A stretch of 64,000 bases of DNA, taken from Microbacterium sp. MYb45 (GTDB lineage Bacteria > Actinomycetota > Actinomycetes > Actinomycetales > Microbacteriaceae). Below the pieces are notes generated by a model, which saw only the letters and a program-made list of their open reading frames with translations, did not search any database and was not told the DNA's origin. A program made the translations under genes and the position numbers. Location: contig NZ_PCPG01000002.1 of the NCBI RefSeq assembly GCF_002979655.1, positions 124,001 to 188,000 of the forward strand, read 5' to 3'. Of this stretch, positions 1 to 7,263 are shown one piece after another; the stretch's first letter is position 1; each line of letters begins with the position of its first letter.

Positions 1-1
1 T

Positions 2-598
2 CCATGGGTCGACGGCGGCGCCTGGCTGATCGTCGACGGCGTGCCGGTCGATCTCATCCTCCGCGACGTGGACCGGGTAGCGGAGCAGTGCGCTCGCGCC
101 GCGAGGGGCGAGTTCGCCTTCCACCCCCAGCCGGGGCATCCGCTCGGCTTCCTCGACGTCGCCTACGCCGGCGAGGTCGCGACGAGTGTGCCGCTGCGCG
201 ACCCGGAGGGGATCCTGATCGGCCTCGCCCGCAGCGTGACCCCCTACCCGGAGGCACTGCGGGATGCGTTCCTCACGAACCTCTGGCAGGTCGACTTCCT
301 GCTGAACGCCGCCCTGAAGGGTGCGAAGTCCGGTGACGTCGCCTACGTGTCGCTGTGCGGGACCACGACGACCATGCTCACCGCGCACGCCTGGCACGCC
401 TCGGCCGGCAACTGGGTCACGAACGAGAAGGGGCTCGTCACGAACGTCGCTCGCCTGCCGATCGACACCCGCGGGTTCAGTGCGGCGGCCGCCGAGGCGC
501 TCGGGAGTCTCGGCACCTCCCCCGAAGAGCTGCTCGCATCGATAGTGCGGCTGCGGGAACTCCCGCGCCCGGTCGCGCACCCGGCGGATGTCCGCTGA
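2..598 (+). CDS. nucleotidyltransferase-domain protein, 5' partial
   Basis: The frame is open from the left edge of the window to the TGA at 596-598, so the N-terminus is missing and about 198 residues are visible. The visible start (GAWLIVDGVPVDLILRDVDR) resembles the strand after the catalytic GS motif in small pol-beta-type nucleotidyltransferases, which carries the third acidic residue (VDLI). The rest is helical and ends in a low-complexity tail. Similar actinobacterial proteins are annotated as nucleotidyltransferase-domain proteins of unknown substrate. The catalytic GSxxxG motif would lie upstream of the window, so activity cannot be judged. It is convergent with the GntR gene. Confidence 0.65.
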   Translation, partial: PWVDGGAWLIVDGVPVDLILRDVDRVAEQCARAARGEFAFHPQPGHPLGFLDVAYAGEVATSVPLRDPEGILIGLARSVTPYPEALRDAFLTNLWQVDFLLNAALKGAKSGDVAYVSLCGTTTTMLTAHAWHASAGNWVTNEKGLVTNVARLPIDTRGFSAAAAEALGSLGTSPEELLASIVRLRELPRPVAHPADVR

Positions 599-609
599 CG
601 AAACCACGC

Positions 610-652
610 GACGCCCGCAGGCCCCGGATCGGCTCAGTGCGCCGCGGGCGTC
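610..652. terminator. inverted repeat between convergent genes
   Basis: A 9-bp perfect stem (GACGCCCGC at 610-618, GCGGGCGTC at 644-652) with a 25-nt loop covers the end of the GntR gene between two converging genes. There is no T-tract. A role as a bidirectional terminator is inferred from placement only. Confidence 0.35.
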
Positions 653-1005
653 TGGGGGTGCAGTGCGAGCCAGGCGGTCCGGACGGCGCTGAGGGCCTGG
701 TCGAGGTCGAGATCGCCGATGGTGCTCACGTAGCGCTTCGCCGCACGCTGAACCTCTGGAGGATGTGCTTTCCCCGGCGCGACTCGGGTTCCTCGAGTTC
801 TGCTGGTTTCGATGAGACCTTCGGATTCGAGGGTCGCGTAGGCCTTCGCCACCGTCCCGGCCGCGACGCGCAGATCGGCGGCGAGTTGGCGTATGGAGGG
901 CAGTCTCTGGCCGTCGGCGAGGTCCCCGGAGCGGATCAGGTCGGTGATCTGCCCGCGGATCTGCTCGAAGGGGACGACGCTGCTCTGTGGATCGAAGGTG
1001 ATCAT
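634..1005 (-). CDS. GntR-family regulator, YtrA subfamily
   Basis: A 123-residue protein with an N-terminal GntR winged helix (LPSIRQLAADLRVAAGTVAK, about residues 35-54, then the ESEGLIETSRTRGT wing) and only a short helical tail. That length is typical of the YtrA subfamily, which has no separate effector domain. The ATG overlaps the stop of the upstream membrane-protein gene (ATGA, 1002-1005), so the two are translationally coupled. YtrA regulators commonly repress their own operon with transport or membrane genes. The palindrome at 1972-1991 before the first gene is the obvious operator. Confidence 0.85.
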   Translation of the reverse strand: MITFDPQSSVVPFEQIRGQITDLIRSGDLADGQRLPSIRQLAADLRVAAGTVAKAYATLESEGLIETSRTRGTRVAPGKAHPPEVQRAAKRYVSTIGDLDLDQALSAVRTAWLALHPQTPAAH

Positions 1006-1958
1006 CGAGGCAGTCCCGCAGGCGCGGTCTCGGCGTTCCGCGGACCGGCCGGTGCTCCGGCGGCGAGCGCCGCGTCCGGGAGCGTGAAGGCCCAGAGCGT
1101 GGCGAGCGTGAGGACGACGATGCTGCCGATCATCAGGACGAGTCCCGCTCCCGCAAGCGTCTGACCGAGCACGTCCCAGATCGCGGGGACGCCTTCGAAA
1201 TAGGTGTTGTGCATCGCCGACCCCGATTGGAGGGCGGTACCGCCGAACTGGAGCAGGAGCATCGCGCCGCCGACGGCGAGGATGATCCGATTGGTCGCCC
1301 GCCGCCAGCCGGCATCCACGTCGGCGCGCTCACGCTGGGGCAGTGCGGGCGTGGAGCTGACGCGCCAGAGCGCGAGGAACGTGGCTGCCACGAGGACCAC
1401 CGTCGCCACGAGAAGAGGAACACCATAGAACCAACCGGGGTAGGGGCTGCTGGCGCTGGCGGAGTCCGCGGTCTGGAAGGCGATGGTCCGGTAGCGGCCC
1501 GATCCGTCCGGACTCGACGTCACCCCCGTGAAGATGAGGAACGCGACCTGGAGGATCACGGCCGCCGCGAGCAGGCCCGTCCCCACCGGGGGCACGAACG
1601 ACAGGGGTGTCCGGGGCGTCAGGGATGCTTCGCGTGCGGCGCCGGAGGCGACCACGACCGCACGAGGCGGGGTGGCGGAGTAGAGAAGCAAGCCCGCAGA
1701 GCCGCCCAGGGCAGGGGCGAGAGCGATCGGAAGGCCCGCCAAAGACTGCAGGAAGGACCCGGCCAGGAAGAGGGCGACGATCACGACGCCGGAGAAGACG
1801 ACGGCGATCACCGCCCGCCGCCTGGCCGCGTCGAGAAGCGACTGGACGGATGCCGCCAGCGGCTCGGTTCGCCGTGGACGGCCACGGACGACCAACCACA
1901 CGACGGCGACCACCGCCGCGACGCAAACGATGTATCCGACAAGCGCGATCCCCGCCAT
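1002..1958 (-). CDS. polytopic membrane protein, unknown function
   Basis: A 318-residue protein with about seven hydrophobic segments: an N-terminal anchor (VGYIVCVAAVVAVVWLVV), a pair around residues 50-95, and further pairs before a short cytoplasmic-looking tail. The ATG at 1958 is chosen because GGAGG lies 7 nt upstream; an in-frame ATG at 1979 lies inside the operator palindrome and has no ribosome-binding site. I do not recognise the family. It is the first gene of the operon with the YtrA-type regulator, an arrangement usual for membrane proteins induced by envelope stress, but no substrate can be named. Confidence 0.7.
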   Translation of the reverse strand: MAGIALVGYIVCVAAVVAVVWLVVRGRPRRTEPLAASVQSLLDAARRRAVIAVVFSGVVIVALFLAGSFLQSLAGLPIALAPALGGSAGLLLYSATPPRAVVVASGAAREASLTPRTPLSFVPPVGTGLLAAAVILQVAFLIFTGVTSSPDGSGRYRTIAFQTADSASASSPYPGWFYGVPLLVATVVLVAATFLALWRVSSTPALPQRERADVDAGWRRATNRIILAVGGAMLLLQFGGTALQSGSAMHNTYFEGVPAIWDVLGQTLAGAGLVLMIGSIVVLTLATLWAFTLPDAALAAGAPAGPRNAETAPAGLPR

Positions 1959-1971
1959 GGTTCTGCCTCCG

Positions 1972-2021
1972 TGTATCACTCAGGTGATACAGAGTCTGCC
2001 CGTGGTGTATCAATCTGTCAA
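1972..2021 (-). promoter_or_regulatory. promoter with palindromic YtrA-type operator
   Basis: On the minus strand, TTGACA (2021-2016), a 17-nt spacer and CAGACT (1998-1993) form a plausible promoter. Directly downstream is an 8-bp perfect inverted repeat, TGTATCAC (1972-1979) and GTGATACA (1984-1991), spacer TCAG, which would cover the transcription start. A third half-site, TGTATCA (2006-2012), lies in the promoter spacer. The placement suits repression by the GntR protein of this operon. The -35 box lies inside the last codons of the upstream MFS gene. Confidence 0.6.
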
Positions 2022-3323
2022 CACACCAGCCGACGGATCACGCTGCCCGACGGACTCCCTCGGGGCATCCGCATCCGCATCCGCGCCGACCGGGCGCTTG
2101 GCGGTGTTCGCGACGTGAGCGCGGCTGACCACGACCACGGCGACGATCATGATCGCGACGCCCAGCCAGTACGGGGCGGCGGGGCTGACCAGTGCGTAGA
2201 GCGCGCCCGCGACGAGCGGGGCCGCCGTGCCCATCGCCGCGTTCAGCGACTGCGTCGCCCCGCCGAGCCAGCCCTGTTCATCGTCGCCGACGGCGTTCGA
2301 CATGGCGCCGTCCATCGCGGCCTGCGAAGCACCCTGGCCGGCGGCGAGCATGAGGGCGCCGACGATGAACACCCACGGCTGGGCGAAGATCGACGCCACG
2401 ATGGCGAGGGCTGCGAGGCCGATCACCTGCGCGACGATGCCGCTCACGATCACACCGCGCTCCCCGATGCGCGGGAGCAGGATGCCGAGCAGCACGCCCT
2501 GGATGAGGATGTCGATGATGCCGACCGCCGCGGTCAGGAGTCCGATCTGCGTCGGCCCCCACTGGATCGAGTCGAGCGCCAGCACGCTGAAGTTGTTCAC
2601 GAAGAAGCCGAACGGCAGGGCGAGCAGGCCGAAGCCGATCATGAGCCCGCGCAGCTCCTTGCGTCCGAACGCCTCCTTGAACACCGCGAAGGGCTGCACG
2701 TCACGGAGCTTGATCGTGGCGATGCGGTTGCCGGGCTTCAGGCTCTCGGGGAGCAGGAAGATACTGAGGATCGCGATCGTGAGGGCGACCGCGGCAGTGA
2801 GGAAGACCGGGAGTTGGAGGCTCACGGCGGCGAGCAGACCGCCGATCCCCGGGCCGATCATGGTCCCGATGCCGGACAGCGCACCGAGCAGGCCGAAGCG
2901 CTTGGCACGCTGCTCGGGCGGGGTGATGTCGGCGAGGTAGGCGAAGAGGGCCGGCAGGTCGCCGGCCGTCAATCCCTGGATGACGCGGGCGAGGACGAGG
3001 ACCCAGATCGCGCCGCCGATGCCGAACAGCGCCATCGAGAACGCGGCCCCGAAGGCGGCGACGATGATGACGGGTCGACGGCCGAACCGGTCGGAGAGGC
3101 GGCCGAGGAACGGTGCGGCCAGGAAGGCGCAGAGCCCGTTGACCGCCTCGAGCACGCCCACCCAGATGGCGAGGTCACTCTCGTGAGAGACGTACTGGAG
3201 CACCACGAAAGGCAGGACGGGGAGGACGACCGTCATCCCGATGACAGTCAGCATCGTCAGCACGATGAGCATGATCCACGCGCGGTTCTGTTCCCGACGC
3301 GTGAGGGTGTTAGGTGAAGTCAT
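2010..3323 (-). CDS. MFS transporter (TetA/DHA1-like)
   Basis: A 437-residue major facilitator with about 12 membrane segments. The cytoplasmic loop between TM2 and TM3 has the MFS signature (APFLGRLSDRFGRRPVI, about residues 55-71) and the family's motif C region (GIGGLLAAV) follows in TM5. Members of this class export small hydrophobic drugs by proton antiport. It is divergent from a TetR gene, the standard layout for a drug-inducible pump. The ATG lies 6 nt after a TACACT box and has no ribosome-binding site, so the mRNA is probably leaderless. Confidence 0.88.
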   Translation of the reverse strand: MTSPNTLTRREQNRAWIMLIVLTMLTVIGMTVVLPVLPFVVLQYVSHESDLAIWVGVLEAVNGLCAFLAAPFLGRLSDRFGRRPVIIVAAFGAAFSMALFGIGGAIWVLVLARVIQGLTAGDLPALFAYLADITPPEQRAKRFGLLGALSGIGTMIGPGIGGLLAAVSLQLPVFLTAAVALTIAILSIFLLPESLKPGNRIATIKLRDVQPFAVFKEAFGRKELRGLMIGFGLLALPFGFFVNNFSVLALDSIQWGPTQIGLLTAAVGIIDILIQGVLLGILLPRIGERGVIVSGIVAQVIGLAALAIVASIFAQPWVFIVGALMLAAGQGASQAAMDGAMSNAVGDDEQGWLGGATQSLNAAMGTAAPLVAGALYALVSPAAPYWLGVAIMIVAVVVVSRAHVANTAKRPVGADADADAPRESVGQRDPSAGVLTD

Positions 3324-3329
3324 ACCGAA

Positions 3330-3367
3330 AGTGTAGCGATACCAGTTTTGGTGTCAAGCCAGTTTTG
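3330..3367 (-). promoter_or_regulatory. MFS promoter with direct-repeat TetR boxes
   Basis: On the minus strand TTGACA (3357-3352), 16 nt and TACACT (3335-3330) form a near-consensus promoter that would start transcription at the ATG. Two copies of CCAGTTTTG (3342-3350 and 3359-3367), 17 bp apart, lie in the spacer and just upstream of the -35. They are the likely binding sites of the divergent TetR protein, controlling both genes. Confidence 0.55.
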
Positions 3368-3393
3368 TGCTCGGTTCACGATAAGGTGAGGAC

Positions 3394-4008
3394 ATGACGA
3401 CCCCAGAGCCCCTCGGGCGCCGCGAACGGAAGAAGGCCGCGACCCGCAAGGCGATCTCCGACGTCGCGACGATGATGTTCCTCGAGCGCGGCTTCGACAA
3501 CGTGAGCATCCGCGAGGTCGCCGACGCCGCCGACGTCTCCCCCACCACCGTCTTCGCGCACTTCCCGCAGAAGGAAGCCCTCGTCTTCGACGAGGACGAC
3601 GAGCAGCGCGACCGCCTCGTCTCCACCGTCCGAGACCGGCCGACGGGCACCACGATCAACCGTGCGATCCACGACTTCTATACGGCCGAGCTCCGCGCGA
3701 ACGTCGACGAGCACGGCAACGACGTCACCCGTGTGTTCCTGCGCTTCCTCAACGAGACGCCGGCACTGCGCGATTACGCGGCGAAGATGTGGCTCCGGCA
3801 CGAAGACGCGCTCGCCGACGCCATCGCCGAAGAACTCGGTCTCGCCGACCCGATCGCCGAGATCCGTGTCTACGCCCGGTTCGTGCTGCAGATGCAGCTG
3901 CTCGTCAACGACAGCGACGACCCCCTCGGCACCCTGGACGCAGGATTCCGGCTGCTCGACAGCGGCTGGGCGCCGATCGAGGCGAAGATCGCCGAACTCC
4001 GGACTTGA
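3394..4008 (+). CDS. TetR-family regulator
   Basis: A 204-residue protein with an N-terminal TetR helix-turn-helix (SIREVADAADVSPTTVFAHF, about residues 38-57) and an all-helical C-terminal ligand/dimer domain rich in acidic residues (DEDDE around 67). Its divergent neighbour is the MFS pump, so it is inferred to repress that pump and itself through the CCAGTTTTG boxes between them. The ATG at 3394 is preceded by a weak AAGGTGAG. The stop codon lies inside the Fic-gene palindrome. Confidence 0.88.
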   Translation: MTTPEPLGRRERKKAATRKAISDVATMMFLERGFDNVSIREVADAADVSPTTVFAHFPQKEALVFDEDDEQRDRLVSTVRDRPTGTTINRAIHDFYTAELRANVDEHGNDVTRVFLRFLNETPALRDYAAKMWLRHEDALADAIAEELGLADPIAEIRVYARFVLQMQLLVNDSDDPLGTLDAGFRLLDSGWAPIEAKIAELRT

Positions 4009-4037
4009 TTAACTTTAGATGCGCTAAAGTTAATCAA
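4005..4037. promoter_or_regulatory. 33-bp perfect AT-rich palindrome before the Fic gene
   Basis: TTGATTAACTTTAG (4005-4018), a 5-nt spacer and the exact reverse complement CTAAAGTTAATCAA (4024-4037). It is strikingly AT-rich for this genome, overlaps the TetR stop codon and ends 31 bp before the Fic start. The low GC and lack of a T-tract argue against a simple terminator. It is more likely an operator, perhaps for the winged-helix tail of the Fic protein itself. Confidence 0.55.
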
Positions 4038-4068
4038 GCGACACGGTCGCCCACGTTAGGAGGCGACC

Positions 4069-5385
4069 ATGGCACGTTTCGTCGAACGCTTGTGGAACCC
4101 GACCGGGTACGGTCAGCTGAGCCGACGCGACCGCGCGGCCGGACGCTACCGCGCCTACATCCCCGATGAACTCGGGTCTGCACTCCCTCCGATCGGCCCC
4201 GACGCCCAGGCCGCTGCGGAAGACGCCCTCACCGTACTCGCGCGTGCCGACGAGCGCATCGGCTCCCGATCCTCCTATCTGAACCACCTGCTCATCCGGT
4301 CGGAGAGCATCTCGTCATCATGGATCGAAGGCAACCGCATCACACCCAAGCGCCTCGCGGTGGCCGAGCTCCTCCATCACGGTCCCCGCGTCGCGCTCGA
4401 CGTGATCGCCAACGTCCGCGCAACCGAAGACGCGATCGACACGCTCGCAGATCACCGTCACGTCATCAGCGTCTCCGACATCGAGGATCTGCAACACGTG
4501 ATCGAGCCTTCCCTCGAGCGCGGGCTCCGGACGGAGCAGAACTGGGTCGGGGGAGCCGGGTGGAGCCCCCTGCGCGCCGAGTTCATCCCCCCGCCCGAGT
4601 CCGAGGTGGAACGACTGGTGTCCGACCTTGCCGGATTCCTCACCGAGACCTCAGGAAATGCCGTGGTCCGTGCCGCCATCGCCCATGCCCAGTTCGAGAC
4701 GATCCACCCTTTCATCGACGGCAACGGGCGCACCGGGCGGGCGCTCATCCACACGGTACTGCGACGTGCGGATGCCGTGCGCCATGCACTGATCCCGATC
4801 AGTACCGTCTTCGCCGGCGATACGGATTCATACATCGCCGGCCTCTCGGCCTTCCGAGCGGACCCTCCGCGCCTCGACGAATGGGTGCTCGGCTTCGCGA
4901 GGGCGACTGAGATCGCCGCCACCAACGCGGTGCGCCTCGCGGATGACATCGCCTCGCTGGACGCACAGATCAAGGCCGACTTCATCACCTACCGCCGCGC
5001 GCAAGGCCTCGCGCCTGCCGTGCCGAGACGCGACTCCGTGGCCCTCCGCATCCTGGAGCACCTTGCGGCCGAGCCGGTCCTGACGCTCGATTCGGTCGCC
5101 GAGCGCCACGGCGTCTCGACCACGGCCGCCCATCGAGCCCTCACGCTGCTGGCCGACGCAGACATCCTGTCCCGCACCAAGGACCAGCGCGGACGGCTCG
5201 TGTGCTGGACCGCCGATCGCCACCTGGCCCTCGTCGCGCTCACCGAACGCAGCAACCGCGTCGGCGGGGCTGATACTGCGGCGCGGACTCCGAGATCAGG
5301 ACCACCCCTGCCGCACGTCGACCGCCTCGGACCGCTGCGCGCGGAGCCGATCGACGGCGACGAGACCGCGATCAGGCGACAGTGA
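4069..5385 (+). CDS. Fic-domain protein with winged-helix tail
   Basis: A 438-residue Fic/DOC protein. The active-site motif HPFIDGNGRTGR is at 213-224, fully canonical (catalytic His213, phosphate-binding GNGRxGR), so AMP transfer or related nucleotidylation from ATP is expected. An inhibitory motif of the S/TxxxE(G/N) type, SSSWIEGN, is at 82-89 ahead of the Fic core, marking a class II self-inhibited enzyme. Residues about 320-400 form a winged helix (HGVSTTAAHRALTLL recognition region). The start follows AGGAGG. The DNA-binding tail and the palindrome at 4005-4037 suggest autoregulation. Substrate unknown. Confidence 0.9.
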   Translation: MARFVERLWNPTGYGQLSRRDRAAGRYRAYIPDELGSALPPIGPDAQAAAEDALTVLARADERIGSRSSYLNHLLIRSESISSSWIEGNRITPKRLAVAELLHHGPRVALDVIANVRATEDAIDTLADHRHVISVSDIEDLQHVIEPSLERGLRTEQNWVGGAGWSPLRAEFIPPPESEVERLVSDLAGFLTETSGNAVVRAAIAHAQFETIHPFIDGNGRTGRALIHTVLRRADAVRHALIPISTVFAGDTDSYIAGLSAFRADPPRLDEWVLGFARATEIAATNAVRLADDIASLDAQIKADFITYRRAQGLAPAVPRRDSVALRILEHLAAEPVLTLDSVAERHGVSTTAAHRALTLLADADILSRTKDQRGRLVCWTADRHLALVALTERSNRVGGADTAARTPRSGPPLPHVDRLGPLRAEPIDGDETAIRRQ

Positions 5386-5694
5386 CCGAGGTCGAGGCGT
5401 AGTCCGGGAGCTCGATCGCCTCGGACTTGTCGAGCATCCGCGCGACGATCTGCCGCATCGGCCAGTGGTGCATGAGCCGAGCGGTGAACACCCGCATCCG
5501 GAGCATGAATCGACCGCGCGGAAGGAAGCCGTCCACACCACCGGGTGCCAGCGTGTGGGCAGTCGCGACGTAGGGGCGCATGATCTCCTCGTAGCGGGCG
5601 AAGGCCGCGGCATGATCTCCGGCCGCACGCCCGAGCTCGCCGGCCAGCACATACGCGCTGCTCGACGGCATCGAGAGCTGGTTGCCGCGCGGAC
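5372..5694 (-). pseudogene. 3' remnant of a FAD-dependent monooxygenase
   Basis: About 100 codons with the C-terminal features of PHBH-type FAD monooxygenases: SAYVLAGELGRA followed by FARYEEIMRPYVATA and LDKSEAIELPDYAS. There is no FAD-binding GxGxxG part. The frame runs back into arfB without a start codon or space for the missing 300 or so residues. It is therefore a 5'-deleted fragment whose deletion point abuts the arfB stop at about 5690. Its own stop overlaps the end of the convergent Fic gene. Confidence 0.7.
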
Positions 5695-6135
5695 TCAATC
5701 CTCGCGAGGCCGGCGGCGCAGACTCTTGACGTCCGTCCGTCGCTGCTTGGCCTTGAGCCGACGCTCCTTCGACCCGCGACTGGGCTTGGTCGCACGACGC
5801 GGGGGCGCCGGCGGGCGCAGCGCCTCGGCTACCAGCGCGACCAGCCGGTCGCGCGCGGCGTCGCGGTTGCGCAACTGCGCGCGATGCTCGGAGGCCGCGA
5901 TCGTCAGCACCCCGTCGACCAGGCGTCCGCTCAGCCGATCGAGCAGCCGCTCGCGCTGATGCGGCGTGAGCGCTGCGGAGTTCGCCGCGTCCCACACGAG
6001 TTCCGCACGCGAGTCGGCGGTGTTCACGCCCTGCCCTCCCGGGCCCGACGACCGCGAGAAGCGCCACGACAGCTCGGCCTCGGGGATCGTGAGACCCGAC
6101 GAGACCCGCAGACCGGGGCGATGGGCGGAAGGCAT
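5695..6135 (-). CDS. arfB: alternative ribosome-rescue factor ArfB (YaeJ-type peptidyl-tRNA hydrolase)
   Basis: A 146-residue protein, the usual ArfB length. The class I release-factor GGQ (SSGPGGQGVNTADS) is at 33-35 and would hydrolyse peptidyl-tRNA in stalled ribosomes. The tail is strongly basic (KERRLKAKQRRTDVK), as needed for insertion into the empty mRNA channel. The ATG at 6135 gives the family length; an upstream in-frame ATG at 6231 adds 32 residues of no recognisable similarity. A poorly spaced GGAG precedes the chosen start. Confidence 0.9.
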   Translation of the reverse strand: MPSAHRPGLRVSSGLTIPEAELSWRFSRSSGPGGQGVNTADSRAELVWDAANSAALTPHQRERLLDRLSGRLVDGVLTIAASEHRAQLRNRDAARDRLVALVAEALRPPAPPRRATKPSRGSKERRLKAKQRRTDVKSLRRRPRED

Positions 6136-6252
6136 GTCTCCATCATCGGGCCTCCCGAAGCCGCCCGCTGCAGTCCGGCTAGCATTGCGGGGTACGACGA
6201 GCCGCGCAGCATCCACTCCACGGCAGCGCACGCGGCCCTCACGCGGAGCACG

Positions 6253-7095
6253 ATGAACTCATTCCGGCAGGACGACTGGGCGGCGAGCCCCTCGTTCCCG
6301 TCGACGGTGGCCGAGCCGTACTTGATGGGCACGGGCGTCGTCACCGGGGAGGACACCGGCGCTCGTCCGCTCTCCCCTCCGCACAGCCACGCTGATCCGA
6401 TGCTCGCCTGGTGCTACCGCGGCACGGTCTGGGTGCACCTGCACGACGCACGGTGGCGACTGGCCCCGGGGCAGGGCGTGTGGATCCCGGCGAACACCCC
6501 GCACACCGCCCACCACGAGCCCGACTCGATCGGCTGCTACACCTACATCCCGGATACGGCCCTGCTCGCTCCGGTCGACCAGATCACCCGAGTTCTGGTG
6601 CCGCGGGCGGTGCAGGAGATGCTGCTCCACCTCGGCATCAACGACATGCCCACCGACCTGCGCGTGCGCATCCAGTCGGTGCTGATCGAGATGCTGCAGC
6701 AGCCGCTGCCCGAGGCCGCGAGCGAGTGGGGCGAGGTGCCGATGCCCACCGACGAACGGGTCGCCCCGCTGGTGCAGGCGGTACTCGCCGACCCCGGCGA
6801 TCCGCGAGGTTCCGTCGAGCTGTTCCTCGCGCACGGACTCCACGAGCGCACGGTCCTGCGCATCTTCCAGAACGACGTCGGCATGAGCTTCGGCCGGTGG
6901 CGCACGGGAGTCCGGATGACGCTGGGCGCGCGCCTGATCGTGGACGGCACACCCATCGGCGCCGCCGCGCACCGCTGCGGCTACGCGACCACGAGCGCAT
7001 TCTCCGCCGCCTTCAAGGAGCGGTTCGGAATCACCCCCCGCCAGCACGTCGCGCGCGTGCAGGCCGACACCGCCCATCAGCTGTACTGGCGCTGA
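6253..7095 (+). CDS. AraC-family regulator of the siderophore locus
   Basis: 280 residues: an N-terminal cupin-like sensor (PPHSHADPMLAWCYRG and the VWIPANTPHTAHH strand) and a C-terminal pair of AraC HTHs (HERTVLRIFQNDVGMSF, then AAAHRCGYATTSAFSAAFK with the terminal FGITPRQ). AraC proteins of this build activate siderophore uptake when the ferric ligand is bound. It lies 168 bp upstream of a FecB-type lipoprotein, co-oriented, with tandem 15-bp direct repeats between them. The ATG at 6253 gives the usual length and is preceded by GGAGC. Confidence 0.85.
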   Translation: MNSFRQDDWAASPSFPSTVAEPYLMGTGVVTGEDTGARPLSPPHSHADPMLAWCYRGTVWVHLHDARWRLAPGQGVWIPANTPHTAHHEPDSIGCYTYIPDTALLAPVDQITRVLVPRAVQEMLLHLGINDMPTDLRVRIQSVLIEMLQQPLPEAASEWGEVPMPTDERVAPLVQAVLADPGDPRGSVELFLAHGLHERTVLRIFQNDVGMSFGRWRTGVRMTLGARLIVDGTPIGAAAHRCGYATTSAFSAAFKERFGITPRQHVARVQADTAHQLYWR

Positions 7096-7123
7096 CCGCC
7101 CACGGTTGTTCCGACCGCCATTG

Positions 7124-7159
7124 TCGGTTCCGCGACACAAGTCGTCGCTCCCGCGACAC
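7124..7159 (+). promoter_or_regulatory. tandem direct repeats, candidate AraC activator sites
   Basis: TCGGTTCCGCGACAC (7124-7138) and TCGCTCCCGCGACAC (7145-7159) match at 13 of 15 positions and start 21 bp apart, two helical turns. This is the classic geometry of AraC-type activators. The second repeat reaches the expected -35 position of the promoter whose -10 is at 7180. Confidence 0.5.
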
Positions 7160-7179
7160 TGAGCGAGCCATCCGCGTTC

Positions 7180-7211
7180 TAACATCTTTCTGTTAGGGCA
7201 TGCTTACCTAA
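7180..7211 (+). promoter_or_regulatory. siderophore operon promoter with DtxR/IdeR iron box
   Basis: TAACAT (7180-7185) is a -10 candidate with the start near 7192. TTAGGGCATGCTTACCTAA (7193-7211) agrees at 15 of 19 positions with the DtxR/IdeR consensus iron box, including the full TTAGG and ACCTAA ends. Sitting on the transcription start, it would block the operon when Fe(II)-loaded regulator is present. Confidence 0.75.
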
Positions 7212-7263
7212 CTTCTCGCCGCGTCGACGCGGCACACCCCTCCCCCCTTCCCGAAGGAGAACC

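Noticed and set aside
1209..3317. 702-codon open frame on the plus strand
   Set aside because: It is antisense to the membrane-protein and MFS genes and is a low-complexity Arg/Asp/Gly/Glu-rich translation typical of high-GC shadow frames.
5884..6252. Long N-terminal extension of the AraC protein
   Set aside because: It lies antisense to arfB; the ATG at 6253 gives the normal family length and has GGAGC before it.
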